Positions 11,290 to 22,110 are shown, counted from the stretch's first letter. The stretch: 64,000 nucleotides of DNA from Siphonodentalium dalli (GCA_032622095.1 CP136063.1:181455956-181519955); one strand, 5' to 3'. Numbers and translations: made by a program. Notes: a model not told the origin generated them from the sequence alone.

Positions 11290-13293
11290 TTTATTTTTTA
11301 TGTTTACCCATACCATAGTATGGTAAACATAGTGTCGTTGCCCGGATTGACCACTCGTCGTTGGTCCGTCTGTCCGTCTGTCTGTCCGTCTGTCCGTCTG
11401 TCCGTAGACACTTTACGAGTAATGCGATAACTCAAACATTTTCTATCCGATTGAAACCAAATTTTGTATATGGGTTTCTCAGCCTAAAATACAGATCGAG
11501 TTCGAATTTGGGTTTGATCCGAGATTTTGTTACAGAGTTATGGCCCTTTTTCAAATTAGAATTAACGCATTCTGCCATAACTCAAACATTTTGTATCTGA
11601 TTGGAACCAAATTTGGTATGCGAGTTTCAGAGCCCAAAATACAGATCGAGTTCGAATATGGGTTTGATCCGATTTATTTTAAAGGAGTTATGACCCTTTT
11701 TCGAAAATAAAATTAAAAAAACAAAAATCCGATGCTATAACCAAAGTATATTTTGTCCGATTGTGTTCATATTTGATATGTAGGTTTATGATGACATGCC
11801 CCTCATCTGTATAGTTTTTGGTATTGATTGGTTGATCGGTTTAGAAAATAATTAACCCTTTACACACATGCTATCCAATGCAATAAGTTGAACATATTTC
11901 TTCTGATCTGCCTCATATTTCTTACCTAGGTTTTTCTTAGCACGTTCTTAGTCTGTATGGTTTTTGGTATTGTTTAATTAACTCTTTTCACTCTTATGTT
12001 TACTTAGAATTCACCCAAGCTGCTATGACTCAAAACATTTTTCATCTGATCAGCACCAAATTTGGTATATGAATTTATCACCCCTAAATACAGATCGAGT
12101 TCGAATATGGGTTTGAACCGATATATTTTAACAGAGTTATGACCCTTTATAATTCAAATAATTACTGCCTGGGAATTTTAAGAGAACATATCTGGCAGAC
12201 CATGTGTTATTGAAATGAGTTAATTATCACTATGTCTATGGACATGCTATAAAGCCTGATAGTGGTACTCCTGGCTGGCAGGATTTGTTATCATATTAAT
12301 GTCAAATTGATTGATGGCTATCTGGTGGAGTGCTGTTTTCTGTGCAATATTAAGTTAACCCCTTTGCTGAAACAGGTTCATTACTAAAGTTTATGTAAAC
12401 ACTATAGGACACCTATTCTAAAATATTAAATTGGAATAGTCCATTGTTACTTAATTTGTAGGGATGTTTTACAGACATTGTTGTCTACATACACTGTTGT
12501 CTTATCTTAGACAAAAATTAATCCACACATTCCTCAGTTCCATGATGTGATGTCATTGCAAATGATTAACCCTCTCCACACATCATATGGTTTTGAAGCT
12601 TTTCGTTTGATCATTCTCCTATATTATGTCCAGGTTGATGGTGATCCACTTTTGATTTGCATGGATTTGGGATTAAAATTAAACCATTCCATAGACACAT
12701 ATTATGCGATTGACAGATATAATATTATCCCTTTCACTTTGATCCAGGTTCAGTAAGGGTTTCAATAAATCACCAATTATATATTCATCATTAGAGGAAA
12801 TGTCTTATTTTGAAATTCCCTCAGTTGCATTTGGGCTCCAGGGTAATATTAATGGTGCTGGTATTCTTGAGACTGACTTATTGTATGGGTTTCTAAATCC
12901 AATGACATGCTTTGTATAGACTATTTTGTGTTTATCAGTTCATTAGTTTGGGTAAGATTAACCCTATTCTATCCGATTTGATAACTCAAATATTTCCATT
13001 GACTATGTTTATACATGTAGTTCTTGGCATAGTTGACAAGAACACACCCCTAACCTGCATAGTGAGGGTCATTTGGTTTATTTGCTTAAAAATATTAACA
13101 TCCTCCGCCAATCCTGTTGACACAATGTGATAACTAAATATTTTTCACATGATCACTATATTAAGTGTGAATTGTTGAAACTTTAGCACTCATGAAAAGG
13201 TTGATGTAAGGATTTATAAAATTTATAAAAATAGCTAATCGCTATCGCCAAGGTATGGGTTAAACATCTGCCGATCGTGATCGGCCTCTCGTT
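11290..13293 (+). repeat. Pearl-like tandem array nested in the 5.3 kb element
   Basis: It begins with a short palindrome (TACCATAGTATGGTAAACAT), then a GTCCGTCT microsatellite (11363-11405), then degenerate ~190 bp units with CATAACTCAAACATTTT, GAACCAAATTTGGTAT and ACAGATCGAGTTCGAAT. It ends with GCCGATCGTGATCGGC at about 13271. The host sequence TATATATTCATTAAAA.ATTTCC occurs on both sides (11257 and 13296), as if duplicated around the insertion. Confidence 0.6.
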
Positions 13294-13319
13294 ATATATA
13301 TTCATTAAAATATTTCCTT

Positions 13320-13616
13320 TTTACTTTCTTTTTTTACTTTCCACCTGGGAGATAACTTTTCTCCCGGGAATTAACTTTTCTCCCAGGGAGATAACTTATC
13401 TCCCAGGGAGAAAACTTTTCTCCCGGCAATTAACTTTTATCCCAGGGAGATAACTTATCTCCCAGGGAGAAAACTTTTCTCCCGGGAATTAACTTATCTC
13501 CCTGGGAGAAAACTTTTCTCCCGGGAATTAACTTTTCTCCCAGGGAGATAACTTTTCTCCCGGGAATTAACTTATCTCCCAGGGAGAAAACTTTTCTCCA
13601 CCGGTGGAAAATCACG
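13320..13616. repeat. Satellite of TCTCCCGGGAATTAACTT units
   Basis: About 14 short units of 19-22 bp alternate TCTCCCGGGAATTAACTT and TCTCCCAGGGAGATAACTT. Because the units are nearly self-complementary, this block can pair with itself and with its inverse at 16249-16395. It ends at TGGAAAATCACGTGATTTT. Confidence 0.9.
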
Positions 13617-14183
13617 TGATTTTACACGCAGCACGCGACAGGCGCAGTGTGGATTACACTCGACATTCCAGCTGTTTTCATTGTTATTATCATCGCAAGT
13701 CTTTCGTATCATGGATGTATGTGTCGGTACTCTAAAAATATGACCAGTGTTAAAGGCACTGGAGGCCTTAATTGTCGAAAATATTCATATTTGTTCCAAA
13801 CACCGTAAACTGAAAAACATTAAAACGCATACAGTTTCGTTCATATATACCATGACCATCGCGTAAACAGCATGTTATCATAAAGACATACTATATAGTT
13901 TACCTAAGCTAGAGCCTGATTGTGTTACAGAAGACAGCACAATGCTACTGGCTAATCACACACAAATGACATAAACGCTCTTTATTAGTTCCATATCAGG
14001 AATTCACCAACAAATAACGCTCTTTATGTTTACCATCATAATATAAACAAACGCCAGAAAAGTAACTTTTTATGCTTCTGTTTACATAACAATGGTCAAA
14101 TATATGACAATAACATACTGTTTATGCGATATTTCTTATTTGTATACGGACAAAGTCTGTCTACATTTTGATATTCTTTCTGT

Positions 14184-14654
14184 TTGTGGCGGTTTTTTGA
14201 CGGGTGGAAATATTTTCACAGGATACCCACCGCCAAGGCCAACCGTACCTTTAAAGTTCTCCTGATGTTATTTATAGTGATATGTGAAGCACACCCACCA
14301 CAATACATACCTTTGGACATAGTGAACCATAGTATAGAATGGATAATAGAAAGATATTTTAGCCTTGGATTTGAATACATCGAAATATTATGTTTTCTTC
14401 ATTTGTACCATGGCATAACAATGAGTTTGCGACATTTGAAGAGAATTCTGAAATCGATGGGCCTGATACGGAGAAAATTCAAGGATGACATTATGGATGT
14501 GCTATCGGCTATAGAATCTGAGTTAAATAACACAGGCAGTGATCTCGGGTATAGGGCAATGCACGCTATATTATTATTTTACCACCTCGATGTTATCTGG
14601 GGGTCTGCCTATTTATTTCAATTTAATGTTGCGTCACGTCATAAAGAGTGTTGA
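14184..14654 (+). pseudogene. Transposase/integrase N-terminal fragment (IS3EU/integrase-core family)
   Basis: The open frame encodes 156 residues. There is no ATG at its first codon; the first Met is residue 28 (14265). Residues ~45-80 form a helix-turn-helix-like block (YFSLGFEYIEILCFLHLYHG, then SLRHLKRILKSMGLIRRK). Residues ~100-130 include ESELNNTGSDLGYRAMHAIL. In the transposon-derived integrase-core family, this block comes before the DDE catalytic domain. After about residue 133 the match ends, and no DDE core follows before the stop. The gene is therefore truncated and cannot encode an active transposase. Its place inside an element with IS3EU-type ends and a 6-bp duplication supports the call. 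The family is recalled, not searched. Confidence 0.65.
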
Positions 14655-15017
14655 AGGATGCCGTGGATACTTTATGCATTCAATAGAATCGTTTCGCCAT
14701 GTCATTATAAAGAGCGTTTAATGATATGTACCCATTGTTTCGCCACAAACACGTGCTATAGGTCCAATTTAGAGCGATTTGGTGCATTTCACGACCACCG
14801 GTAGTCCAAAATGGACCCACCACTATACTAGCGATGGTCAGTATATTTTAGACTAGAGTCCAGGGTCGGCGACAGCCATGGCACATATTCACAAAAAAAT
14901 ATAAAATAATCAATCGGAATAGGCAGCATTTGATACGAAGGTAACTTTATAGTTAATGGCGAAATATCATGATTTCATAACAACATAACATGGTCCAATA
15001 CTATAAACAGTCAAACA

Positions 15018-15337
15018 TATGGAATCCTATTAGGGCCACTTGCTAATGGCGCTTTCGGCGCGTGCCGAAAGCGACAAAAAGTGCGCCATTAGTAACATGC
15101 CGAAAGCGACAAAAAGTGCGCCGTTACGGCGCACATTTTGTCGCTTTCGGCGCGCTGAAACATGCGCTAATATCGCACATTTTGTCGCTTTCGGCGCGCG
15201 CGCGCAGAAAGCGACAAATAGTGCACCGTAACGGCGCATATTTTGTCGCTTTCGGCGCGTTACTAATGGCGCACTTTTTGTCGCTTTCGGCACGCGCCGA
15301 AAGCGCCATTAGCAAGTGGCCCTAATATGATTCCATA
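15018..15337. mobile_element. CpG-rich 320-bp palindromic MITE, IS3EU-like ends
   Basis: It starts TATGGAATCCTATTAGGGCC and ends GGCCCTAATATGATTCCATA. It is flanked by CAAACA on both sides (15012-15017, 15338-15343). Its TATTAGGGCCA subterminal motif is shared with the 5.3 kb host element, so it is probably a relative using the same transposase. The body repeats CGAAAGCGACAAAAAGTGCG in both orientations and is strikingly CpG-dense in AT-rich DNA. Both strands show near-identical 87-codon open frames, an artefact of the palindrome. Confidence 0.85.
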
Positions 15338-15441
15338 CAAACACTCCGACTCTTCCCAATTCCAGCCATATCCTCAGTTCCTGAATGTCTTCTACGACCA
15401 GGCACAGGTCTGGTGTCTGCTTCGACTACAGAATGCTTCAC

Positions 15442-16105
15442 CAGGCACAGGTCCCCTGGTGTGACAACACTACCATGAGTATATACCTTAATACAAGGTT
15501 TATATCTATCCGACCTATATTGAGCATAGATTCGCTTGTGATAAAAATTCATCAATACCCCCCTGTGTATAATATAATGCCGCATACCAAGTTCTTTAGA
15601 CCATATTCGCGCCTTTAATTTGGTGTATCTCCCACATCGATACGTGCAAGATCGCCAAAGATATATATGAATATGTGCACACTTTCAAAATCAGACAAAC
15701 CCCTGACCAGATTCCCATCAAATATAGCACAGTAGCACTGCAGAATTTACTCTGCTGAGGTCACACAGACAGGACCATCCATGGTGAATCATTGTGACAA
15801 GTGGAATTCTGCAGTAGTACTATGCTATATTTGATGGGAATCTGTTCAAGGGTTTGTCTGGATTTGATAGTGTGCACACATTCAGATATATCTTTGGTGA
15901 TCGTACACGTATCGATGCAAGAGATACACCAAATTAAAGGTGTGAATATGGTCTAAAGAATTGGGGATGTGACATTATCTTATGTACAGAGGATATTGAT
16001 GAATTTAGATTGCAAGTGAGTCTATGCTCAATATAGGTCTGATAGATATAAACCTTGTATTAAGGTATATACTTATGGTAGTGTTGTCGCACCCGGGGAC
16101 CTGTG
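15442..16105. repeat. Large inverted repeat, ~305 bp arms
   Basis: The arms 15442-15749 and 15802-16105 pair: CCTTAATACAAGGTTTATATC with GATATAAACCTTGTATTAAGG, and TTCCCATCAAATATAGCA with TGCTATATTTGATGGGAA. The 52-base spacer holds TGAGGTCACACAGACAGG. The arms differ by several substitutions and small indels, so they are older than the 32 kb palindrome. Confidence 0.85.
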
Positions 16106-16248
16106 ACACCAGGCGCTAAACATTGGCGTGTTATATATTGACTGTCAAAATGTTTTTTCGCGCCAGGACATCAGACAATGACACGTGACAGGTGTATTTT
16201 AACCGTAGGAGGATATGTTTGGATGTTTAATCGGTTACGTGAAACCTA

Positions 16249-16395
16249 TCACATCACGTGATTTTCCACCACGGGAGAAAAGTTAATTCCCGGGAGAAAA
16301 CTTTTCTCCCTGGGAGATAAGTTAATTCCCGGGAGAAAAGTTATCTCCCTGAGAGATAAGTTATTTCCAGGGAGAAAAGTTATCTCCCAGGTGGA
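16249..16395. repeat. Inverse satellite block of GGGAGAAAAGTTAATTCCC units
   Basis: This is the mirror of 13320-13616, including the outer CACGTGATTTTCCACC boundary and the GGTGGAAAGTAAAAA outer edge. Together the blocks form the ends of a ~3.1 kb inner inverted-repeat structure (about 13296-16440). Confidence 0.88.
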
Positions 16396-16525
16396 AAGTA
16401 AAAAATGAAAGTAAAAAGGAAATATTTGAATGAATATATATAAAAAAGGAAATAAAAAAGGAAATATTTTAATGAATATATAACAGAAATTAAATGGCCC
16501 TAATAGGCTTCCGTACTTTTCAAAT

Positions 16526-17208
16526 TTAAAGATAAACAATCCGATTTGATGGTTCCCGTACCATCCAGTTACAATAACGTAATTCCCCAAAAGCTGTAGG
16601 TTATACAAATTAGTTTATTACCAATAAATACTCACAACAAATGCCATGCACGAAGACATATTTGCCAAAAAAGTCCTAAAATAAAGTTTTTTTCTGGGCA
16701 GTTTGGATGGTGAGTGATTGTGGTTTTCAACTTCCATGTGTGATGATGTGTAGTTCAAACTGTCATCACAAATGTTAACAAACGTCTATTTCCATATGTA
16801 ATCAGCATGGTGTTATATAACATTGTCTATTTGCATGAATAAAACAATGATTACCGATTCACAAATAAGTATGTATCCGCATGCTTACTATCAAAAGATA
16901 CCTTAATTTTTGTTGCTGGCAATACTTTTCATCGTCCTTTATTCCGAAAATAATTTGCGATCGCCATGCAAAGCCACCGCAAACCATGACCTCTCAAACT
17001 AGTGTGACAGTGGCGGCGCATTTCCATATATTTCTAGAAGTCAGTGGAATTTTTTCTATGCTGACAAAAATTTGATGTGGGTAAATTAACAGATTTCAAA
17101 ACTCAAATCTGATAACTCTCTGCTTTGAGGGGTGGGTTCCTCGGCTCAAATCAGATGTTTTTACACCCTAAGCTGAGCAAATAGTTAAATCGGATTTTGC
17201 ATCTTTAA
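16526..17208. mobile_element. MITE-D copy (TTAA-flanked), long form
   Basis: TTAA at both edges. The right end reads CGGATTTTGCATCTTTAA and a subterminal CTGCTTTGAGGGGTGGGTTCCTCGGCTC block matches other MITE-D copies (22597, 24381, 33255). The left end has AAAGATAAACAATCCGATTTGATGGT. The interior is larger than in the 385-395 bp copies. A 64-codon frame (16881-17075) is not called. Confidence 0.65.
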
Positions 17209-17244
17209 CACGTTCACTGCCGACGCCCATTCAATTACATGCAC

Positions 17245-17400
17245 ACAGTATGAGATAACTCGTTAAAGTCACATATAGCAATTTTCAATCAAATATAGCA
17301 GTTGTCCTTCAATGTTTCAGATTAGATTTTATTTGGTAAGATATACAGGCATAATATTTACAAGTATATAAAACCAGGGATAGCACAATAACATTAAAGT
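17245..17400 (+). repeat. Dispersed segment, block 3 of the expanded copy
   Basis: It matches 18960-19100: TTTTCAATCA, GTTGTCCTTCAATGTTT, AGATATACAGGCATA, AAAACCAGGGATAGCACAAT. Same order and orientation as the compact copy. Confidence 0.7.
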
Positions 17401-17814
17401 GATGGGAAACACTCCAGTAGGGTGATAAAATAGTTATTATTTACCAATATTATATCTAAATTGACAACACACACCAATGTTCTTACATATTACCGGTAAT
17501 TAAATGCAGTGACTCTTGATGGCGAAATCATTTTTGTTAGTTTGTCACCGATAGGTGCATCCCGAATAGAGTAGTAAATATTGACAGTTGAGCGCAGTTC
17601 AGATGATGTTTTCTATGGAGTAGTATGATCGATTTGCTTGAGTTTTCGGCGATGTTAGTAGAATGCTATATTCATCCAGTTGACATAGCACCTGAATACT
17701 AACATATCAGTTTCACGCACCCGAATAAGTCCATAACATGTCTTTAAATCTTGTTTCCATTATGGTTCCAAGCACTGAAATAATATGAGTCGCAGATTAA
17801 TATTATGAACATAA

Positions 17815-18070
17815 TTGTAGCCGAGGTGGTTGGGTCGTGGATAGATGAGGTTGGCACAGATTCGAACCCCGACATGGGTGAACACCTGGACCGATTTTCA
17901 AGAGTGATCTGAGATGAGGGACTTCTGAATGTGCCACTCTGACCGATACATAACCATTTCGATAGGAAATGAGAATTTGTTCATGCTCACTGAATCAAGC
18001 ACATTTGTAGCAATGAACACTCGTACTGACTCCATTCCTCCATTAATCTGATATATACAGTTGTATATGC
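17815..18070 (+). mobile_element. SINE-B copy 1, tRNA-like head
   Basis: The head GTAGCCGAGGTGGTTGGGTCGTGGATAG is A-box-like and CAGATTCGAACCCCGACATG is a good B box. The body includes TGTGCCACTCTGACCGATAC, CATTTCGATAGGAAATGAGAA and CAAGCACATTTGTAGCAATGAACAC. The degenerate head rules out a working tRNA. Confidence 0.72.
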
Positions 18071-18231
18071 CAGTACCAGTAATAGTATGGTCACAGATAC
18101 GATTTCGGAGGAAGTGCACTGTGCTGTTCCAATATAATGGTAGATTAGTTCTGTGTCAATATTCAAACTCGTATTCAGTTTGAAAAGCTTTCCAAATTTC
18201 GGTGAAAGGTCTTCCTATTTAAGGATGTCCC

Positions 18232-18480
18232 CATAGCCAAGGTAGTTGGATCGTGGATAAGATCATGGCAGTCTGGACTAGACAAGGTTGGTGCGGATTT
18301 GAACACCGACATGAGTGAACACCGTGACCGATTTTAAAGCATGATCTGAGTTGAGAGACATCTTGATGTGCCACTTCGATCGATACATGGCCATTTCGAT
18401 AAGAAATCAGAATTTGTTCAATGTTCACACCCACTGAAGCAAGCACATTTGAAGCAATGAACACTCATACTGAGTCCCTG
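18232..18480 (+). mobile_element. SINE-B copy 2
   Basis: It repeats the SINE-B head (AGCCAAGGTAGTTGGATCGTG, B box GATTTGAACACCGACATG) and body, with a ~20-base insertion in the head (GATCATGGCAGTCTGGACTA). It abuts the compact dispersed segment. Confidence 0.72.
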
Positions 18481-18485
18481 CCTCA

Positions 18486-19100
18486 ATAAATATGATATAA
18501 TTACAACGTGAAATAAATGCCCTCATTATAGGATCAAGCGTATTACAGGACTGAGCTATTAAAGGCTATCATTGTACTGTTCTTATCATAGCAAATCTCA
18601 ATTGTTGGCTTCACGCTAAGATTCTTTGATAAATCATTCCCCTATTTTTGAGTGAGAGGGCAGCACTTATATTAAGTGTTAGCTGTGTTCTTCATGACTG
18701 TAACATATTTCTTTACTCGCATCTGATTGATTGGAAAAGTCATTCTGATCATTTCTGGATTTGCAGGTATGATTGATTTATTGATTTCTTTAATAGTAAT
18801 ATTTCTTTGGTTCATGGTTGTATTAAAAGCACTTTATCTAAATAAAAGATAGGCCCTATATCAGTGAATAGAGTATTCAATATCTATCACAGATATGAAA
18901 TTAATTCTTGTCCATAATAAACGAAGCTTGAGATATTCATGATAATCCCTTTTCAAATTTAAAGTAAAGTTATAAAAAATTTCAATCATATTCAACTGTT
19001 ATCCTTCAAAGTTTTAGATTAGATTTGATTTGATTTGGTAAAATATACAGGCATACTATTTACAAGTGTATAAAACCAGGGATAGCACAATAATGTTAAA
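18486..19100 (+). repeat. Compact copy of the ~0.6 kb dispersed segment
   Basis: It holds, in order, matches to 8086-8345, 11100-11225 and 17250-17400, without the insertions present there. At 18926-18966 it preserves the intact target CATGATAATCCCTTTTCAAA that the 5.3 kb element interrupts. Confidence 0.7.
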
Positions 19101-19206
19101 ACTTTGTTCCATTATGGTTAATTACGGTAAAATGAATCACAGTCAGCTAAAGAAAGTTTCAAAGCATTTGCACCATTTGTATTTTTTGTTCGAGCTTTTC
19201 CTCACC

Positions 19207-19243
19207 TTAACAATTTCTATACTAAATGGATTCTCCCCCCCCC
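19207..19243 (+). mobile_element. MITE-E left end, cut by the gap
   Basis: TTAACAATTTCTATACTAAA then TGGATTCTCCCC, the MITE-E terminus, running into a C run and then the N gap. Confidence 0.6.
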
Positions 19244-19343
19244 NNNNNNNNNNNNNNNNNNNNNNNNNNNNNNNNNNNNNNNNNNNNNNNNNNNNNNNNN
19301 NNNNNNNNNNNNNNNNNNNNNNNNNNNNNNNNNNNNNNNNNNN
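19244..19343. other. Assembly gap, 100 N
   Basis: Exactly 100 N, the usual placeholder length. It lies between a C run and the centre of a MITE-A palindrome. Open frames crossing it are meaningless. Confidence 0.99.
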
Positions 19344-19450
19344 GAGCTTTCCGATGAATGGCAACAACCATATTTCCGACTAAATCCTGAAAAGTTACCC
19401 ATAATTCTGCTGTGTTTAAGGAGTCGATATTTAGGGTATTACATGTACTG
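19344..19450. mobile_element. MITE-A copy 5, right arm only
   Basis: It begins at the palindrome centre GAGCTTTCCGATGAATGGCA and ends in a disrupted TTTAGGGTATTACATGTA. The left arm is lost in the gap. Confidence 0.85.
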
Positions 19451-20060
19451 TACTGTTCTAAGTGAATGGGAGAATCTGTATTGTGAAGAAAGGGTTAAAG
19501 CCACACATAGTGATCTTATGTTTTAACTCGTTTCACTCGAACAAACATAAATGATTTATAGAATAACAACTACGAATTATATAAACGAAGTTTTAATCTA
19601 CTAATTCAGGTTAACGATTTGCTTCACATATATTGTGCACATAATATATATATTGTTATCATTATCTAATCACAAAAGATCTGTAATACTATAAACGTGT
19701 ATTATACAATGAAATTAACATTTGCAGTCTATATTTTCATATGTATTGTTGATAAACTTTTTTTTTCAAAAGTCAATATAATCGAATAATTATCTACATT
19801 ACTAAATTTGGGTGGGAGGGTAGGTCAATTACCGTGCACATTAGAAGCTGAACGTATAATTAGCGCTAAAATCTTGCTTGCGTTCAAGCACACTTTACAA
19901 CAATCGAGGAACCCGTGCTGAATCTAGTCAATATCAATCAATGAGTATCACACGTGAACCACTATTGCCGATCACCCAGATATGTCGCGTCGATCTAATA
20001 TTTTCCATTAACACCCTTATCTCCAAATAATTCGTTGTTGAACTTCAATAAAGTAATTGA
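19451..20060. other. No supported gene
   Basis: AT-rich sequence without long open frames or recognised repeats. Confidence 0.4.
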
Positions 20061-20065
20061 GTTCT

Positions 20066-20140
20066 GGGGACATCACAATGTGCCATTCCGACCGAAACAT
20101 GATCATTTCGATAAGAAATTATAATTGTTCAAACACACAT
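20066..20140 (+). mobile_element. SINE-B fragment
   Basis: GGGGACATCACAATGTGCCA, CCGAAACATGATCATTTCG and AAGAAATTATAATTGTTCAA match the SINE-B body. No head. Confidence 0.6.
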
Positions 20141-20480
20141 TGTGGCTCCACCCATTCTAATATATCTATGCGCCAGTGACAGCTGGTTAAGGTATGCATA
20201 GCCATACGGGCACCCAAATTTTTAGAATGGGGGGGGGGCTGAGACTTTTTGCACAAAGTTTTTTTACATGATATATTCACAGTTTTTGTAGAATATACCT
20301 TGAAAATATACAGAAATATAACAAAATAGATTCATATTAATCCTAAATATGTATAATTCGGGCAGAAATGTGAAAAATACTGTAATTTCCCCTGAAATAC
20401 CATTCAATTTGTAAAAGAAATTGCCCAAATTTGATCGAATATATCTACAATTTGCCCAATTTTTGAGCGTTCAAAACGTG

Positions 20481-20482
<2 letters not shown>

Positions 20483-20515
<33 letters not shown>
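20483..20515. repeat. Poly-G run (33)
   Basis: Uninterrupted homopolymer with G4-forming potential; a second G run is at 20230-20239. It creates a proline-rich false frame on the other strand. Confidence 0.95.
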
Positions 20516-20516
<1 letters not shown>

Positions 20517-20917
20517 GGCTGCAACCCTCGATAACACAATTATTTATTTGCACATTGGCCACATTTTCCAATAAATAGAAAAGTCTTCTATATTCGAATT
20601 CCAAACTAGGAGGTGTGCATATAAACAAATTAACGCCCTCTCACATGGCGTTAATGCCACCCAAGCTCCCTTGTTTGTCGAGTTATATTTTTATCTAACC
20701 AGGAGCGATGGTACAAACTGTTTTCCCCTCCAGTGAGCCGCTATAAACAAGGCCACCGCACAGGTCCGTTACAAGGATTGGTGTTAGGAACTCATTTCCA
20801 AGTGACAAGAGCTCCAGCTGACTGGTTTCCACGACTCATAATTATTATTTTACATTGCTTAATCTATACAAAAAGTTCAGGGAACAGATGCAACATCTTT
20901 AATGACTGAGCAACCAG

Positions 20918-21307
20918 TAAGACTAGATTTGGTGTGTCTGACATTTGCAGAAAAAGGTCCCCAGAGGGTGAATTCACCCTCTGGGAACCTCATTCTGCTT
21001 AGCCGTTAGGCCTCAACTGCTATGGATCGATACCTAGGATAAGATTGAATTTCCCCGGTTGAATTTGGTGATGTTCACCCATTAGTCACCTCAATTATGC
21101 AATTTATTTTCTGCAAATTTGGGGATATAGAGACAGAACAGAAGAGAAAAACAATGATAGTTAGAGACCATCTACTTCCCAGAAGATGAGGCCTAAGCAG
21201 AATGAGGTCCCCAGAGGGTGAATTTGGTGATTCTATCCAGCTGTGCAGGATAGCATCACTAAATTCAGCCTCTGTGGACCTCATTCTGCAAATGTCAGAC
21301 AGGCTTG
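20918..21307. mobile_element. MITE-B, long form with two terminal hairpins
   Basis: Left hairpin (20955-21000) and right hairpin (21198-21290) of the GAGGTCCCCAGAGGGTGAATT type flank an inner region: GCCTCAACTGCTATGG...GGTGATGTTCACCCATTAG, a hairpin-free stretch, and CTTCCCAGAAGATGAGGCCTAAG. It ends CAGACAGGCTTG. Confidence 0.75.
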
Positions 21308-21348
21308 ACCACCAGGACGAGAATGGTCCTCATATAGAATTTGAGGAA

Positions 21349-21613
21349 TTAATCCTTCCATGACTGGAGCTTCCTGAAATTTTGCGAAAACCCTGTGCCA
21401 ATGTATTCTCTTATATATGTGATTCACCCATAGGGAGCCTTGCATATAGGATAAAACATTGGCCTAACAATATTTACCTTGACCTTGTAAGCCAGTACAT
21501 GCTCTTATATATGTAAGTGTGCCTATGGGAGACTTGCATATATAAGAGAATGCACTAGCTGGCACAGGATCTTTAATGCTGCACCAGCGCTGCTCCCGTC
21601 ATGAAAGGGTTAA
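21349..21613. mobile_element. MITE-C copy, TTAA-flanked
   Basis: TTAATCCTTCCATGACTGGA at the left and CGTCATGAAAGGGTTAA at the right. Two internal hairpins of the CTCTTATATATG...CATATATAAGAG type are joined by GGCCTAACAATATTTACCTTG. Confidence 0.85.
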
Positions 21614-22035
21614 GTTACTGCATCACGAGATCGTGTGCTTATATAAGAGTTACACTTGATGCTCGAGACAATGCCAACATGAGTACAGAAGGATGTTGTC
21701 ATTCAGTTTTGAGTGTTTCCTTCCTGTCGCCATGGTGACTCAGATTATTACTATCAAGGAGCTATGTCTACGACCTTTGTCATCAATTGTATGTGCTGCG
21801 TGACAAACATATATATAGCTAAAAACAGTGGTTAGTTATCCTGTGAACTTAATTTTCTCCAAATAACTTTATTTACATATTTATTAATAGAATAGTTTGT
21901 TTCAGTGCAATTTACATAAATTATTACCTCCTTGGTAGGCCATGTAACACATTGTTGCTCCCATCCTCAGCCCCAGCTGCAACAAATTCATGCACATTTC
22001 AAGGTTAGCATACTGACAAGATCTATCGTCACCCT
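21614..22035. other. No supported gene
   Basis: No long open frame or family match recognised. Confidence 0.35.
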
Positions 22036-22039
22036 AACC

Positions 22040-22110
22040 GTGTACTCCCTTGATGTATGAGTGGTGCGAAGCAGCCACAGTACAAACAATCTTGCTCAAG
22101 GGTCACAGCT
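22040..22110 (-). mobile_element. SINE-A fragment
   Basis: ATGAGTGGTGCGAAGCAGCC...CTTGCTCAAGGGTCACAGCT matches the body of SINE-A on the minus strand. Confidence 0.65.

Larger units (their letters stand above)
11226..16515 (+). mobile_element. 5.29 kb IS3EU-like DNA transposon, non-autonomous and complex
   Basis: The ends are TACGGAAGCCTATTAGGGCC and its inverse GGCCCTAATAGGCTTCCGTA; similarity continues inward for about 55 bases. The flanks carry a perfect 6-bp duplication, CTTTTC (11220-11225 and 16516-16521), and an empty paralogous site is at 18926-18966. TA...TA termini and a 6-bp duplication are what I recall for the IS3EU superfamily, and the internal frame at 14184-14654 looks like an integrase-type transposase N-terminus. 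The element also holds a pearl-like array, two satellite blocks, a 320-bp palindrome and a large inverted repeat, so it has grown by nested insertion. Confidence 0.78.

Noticed and set aside
15030-15325. Mirror-image 87- and 63-codon frames with PKATKSAPL repeats on both strands
   Set aside because: Produced by the CGAAAGCGACAAAAAGTGCG motif repeated in both orientations; not a protein gene.
8010-18800. The two similar segments as LTRs of one retroelement
   Set aside because: Nothing between them looks like gag or pol, and the similarity is explained by a dispersed or duplicated segment.
19066-19402. Open frames crossing the run of N
   Set aside because: The frames exist only because N codons are not stops.
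20404-20628. Minus-strand frame with a proline run
   Set aside because: The prolines come from the 33-base G homopolymer.
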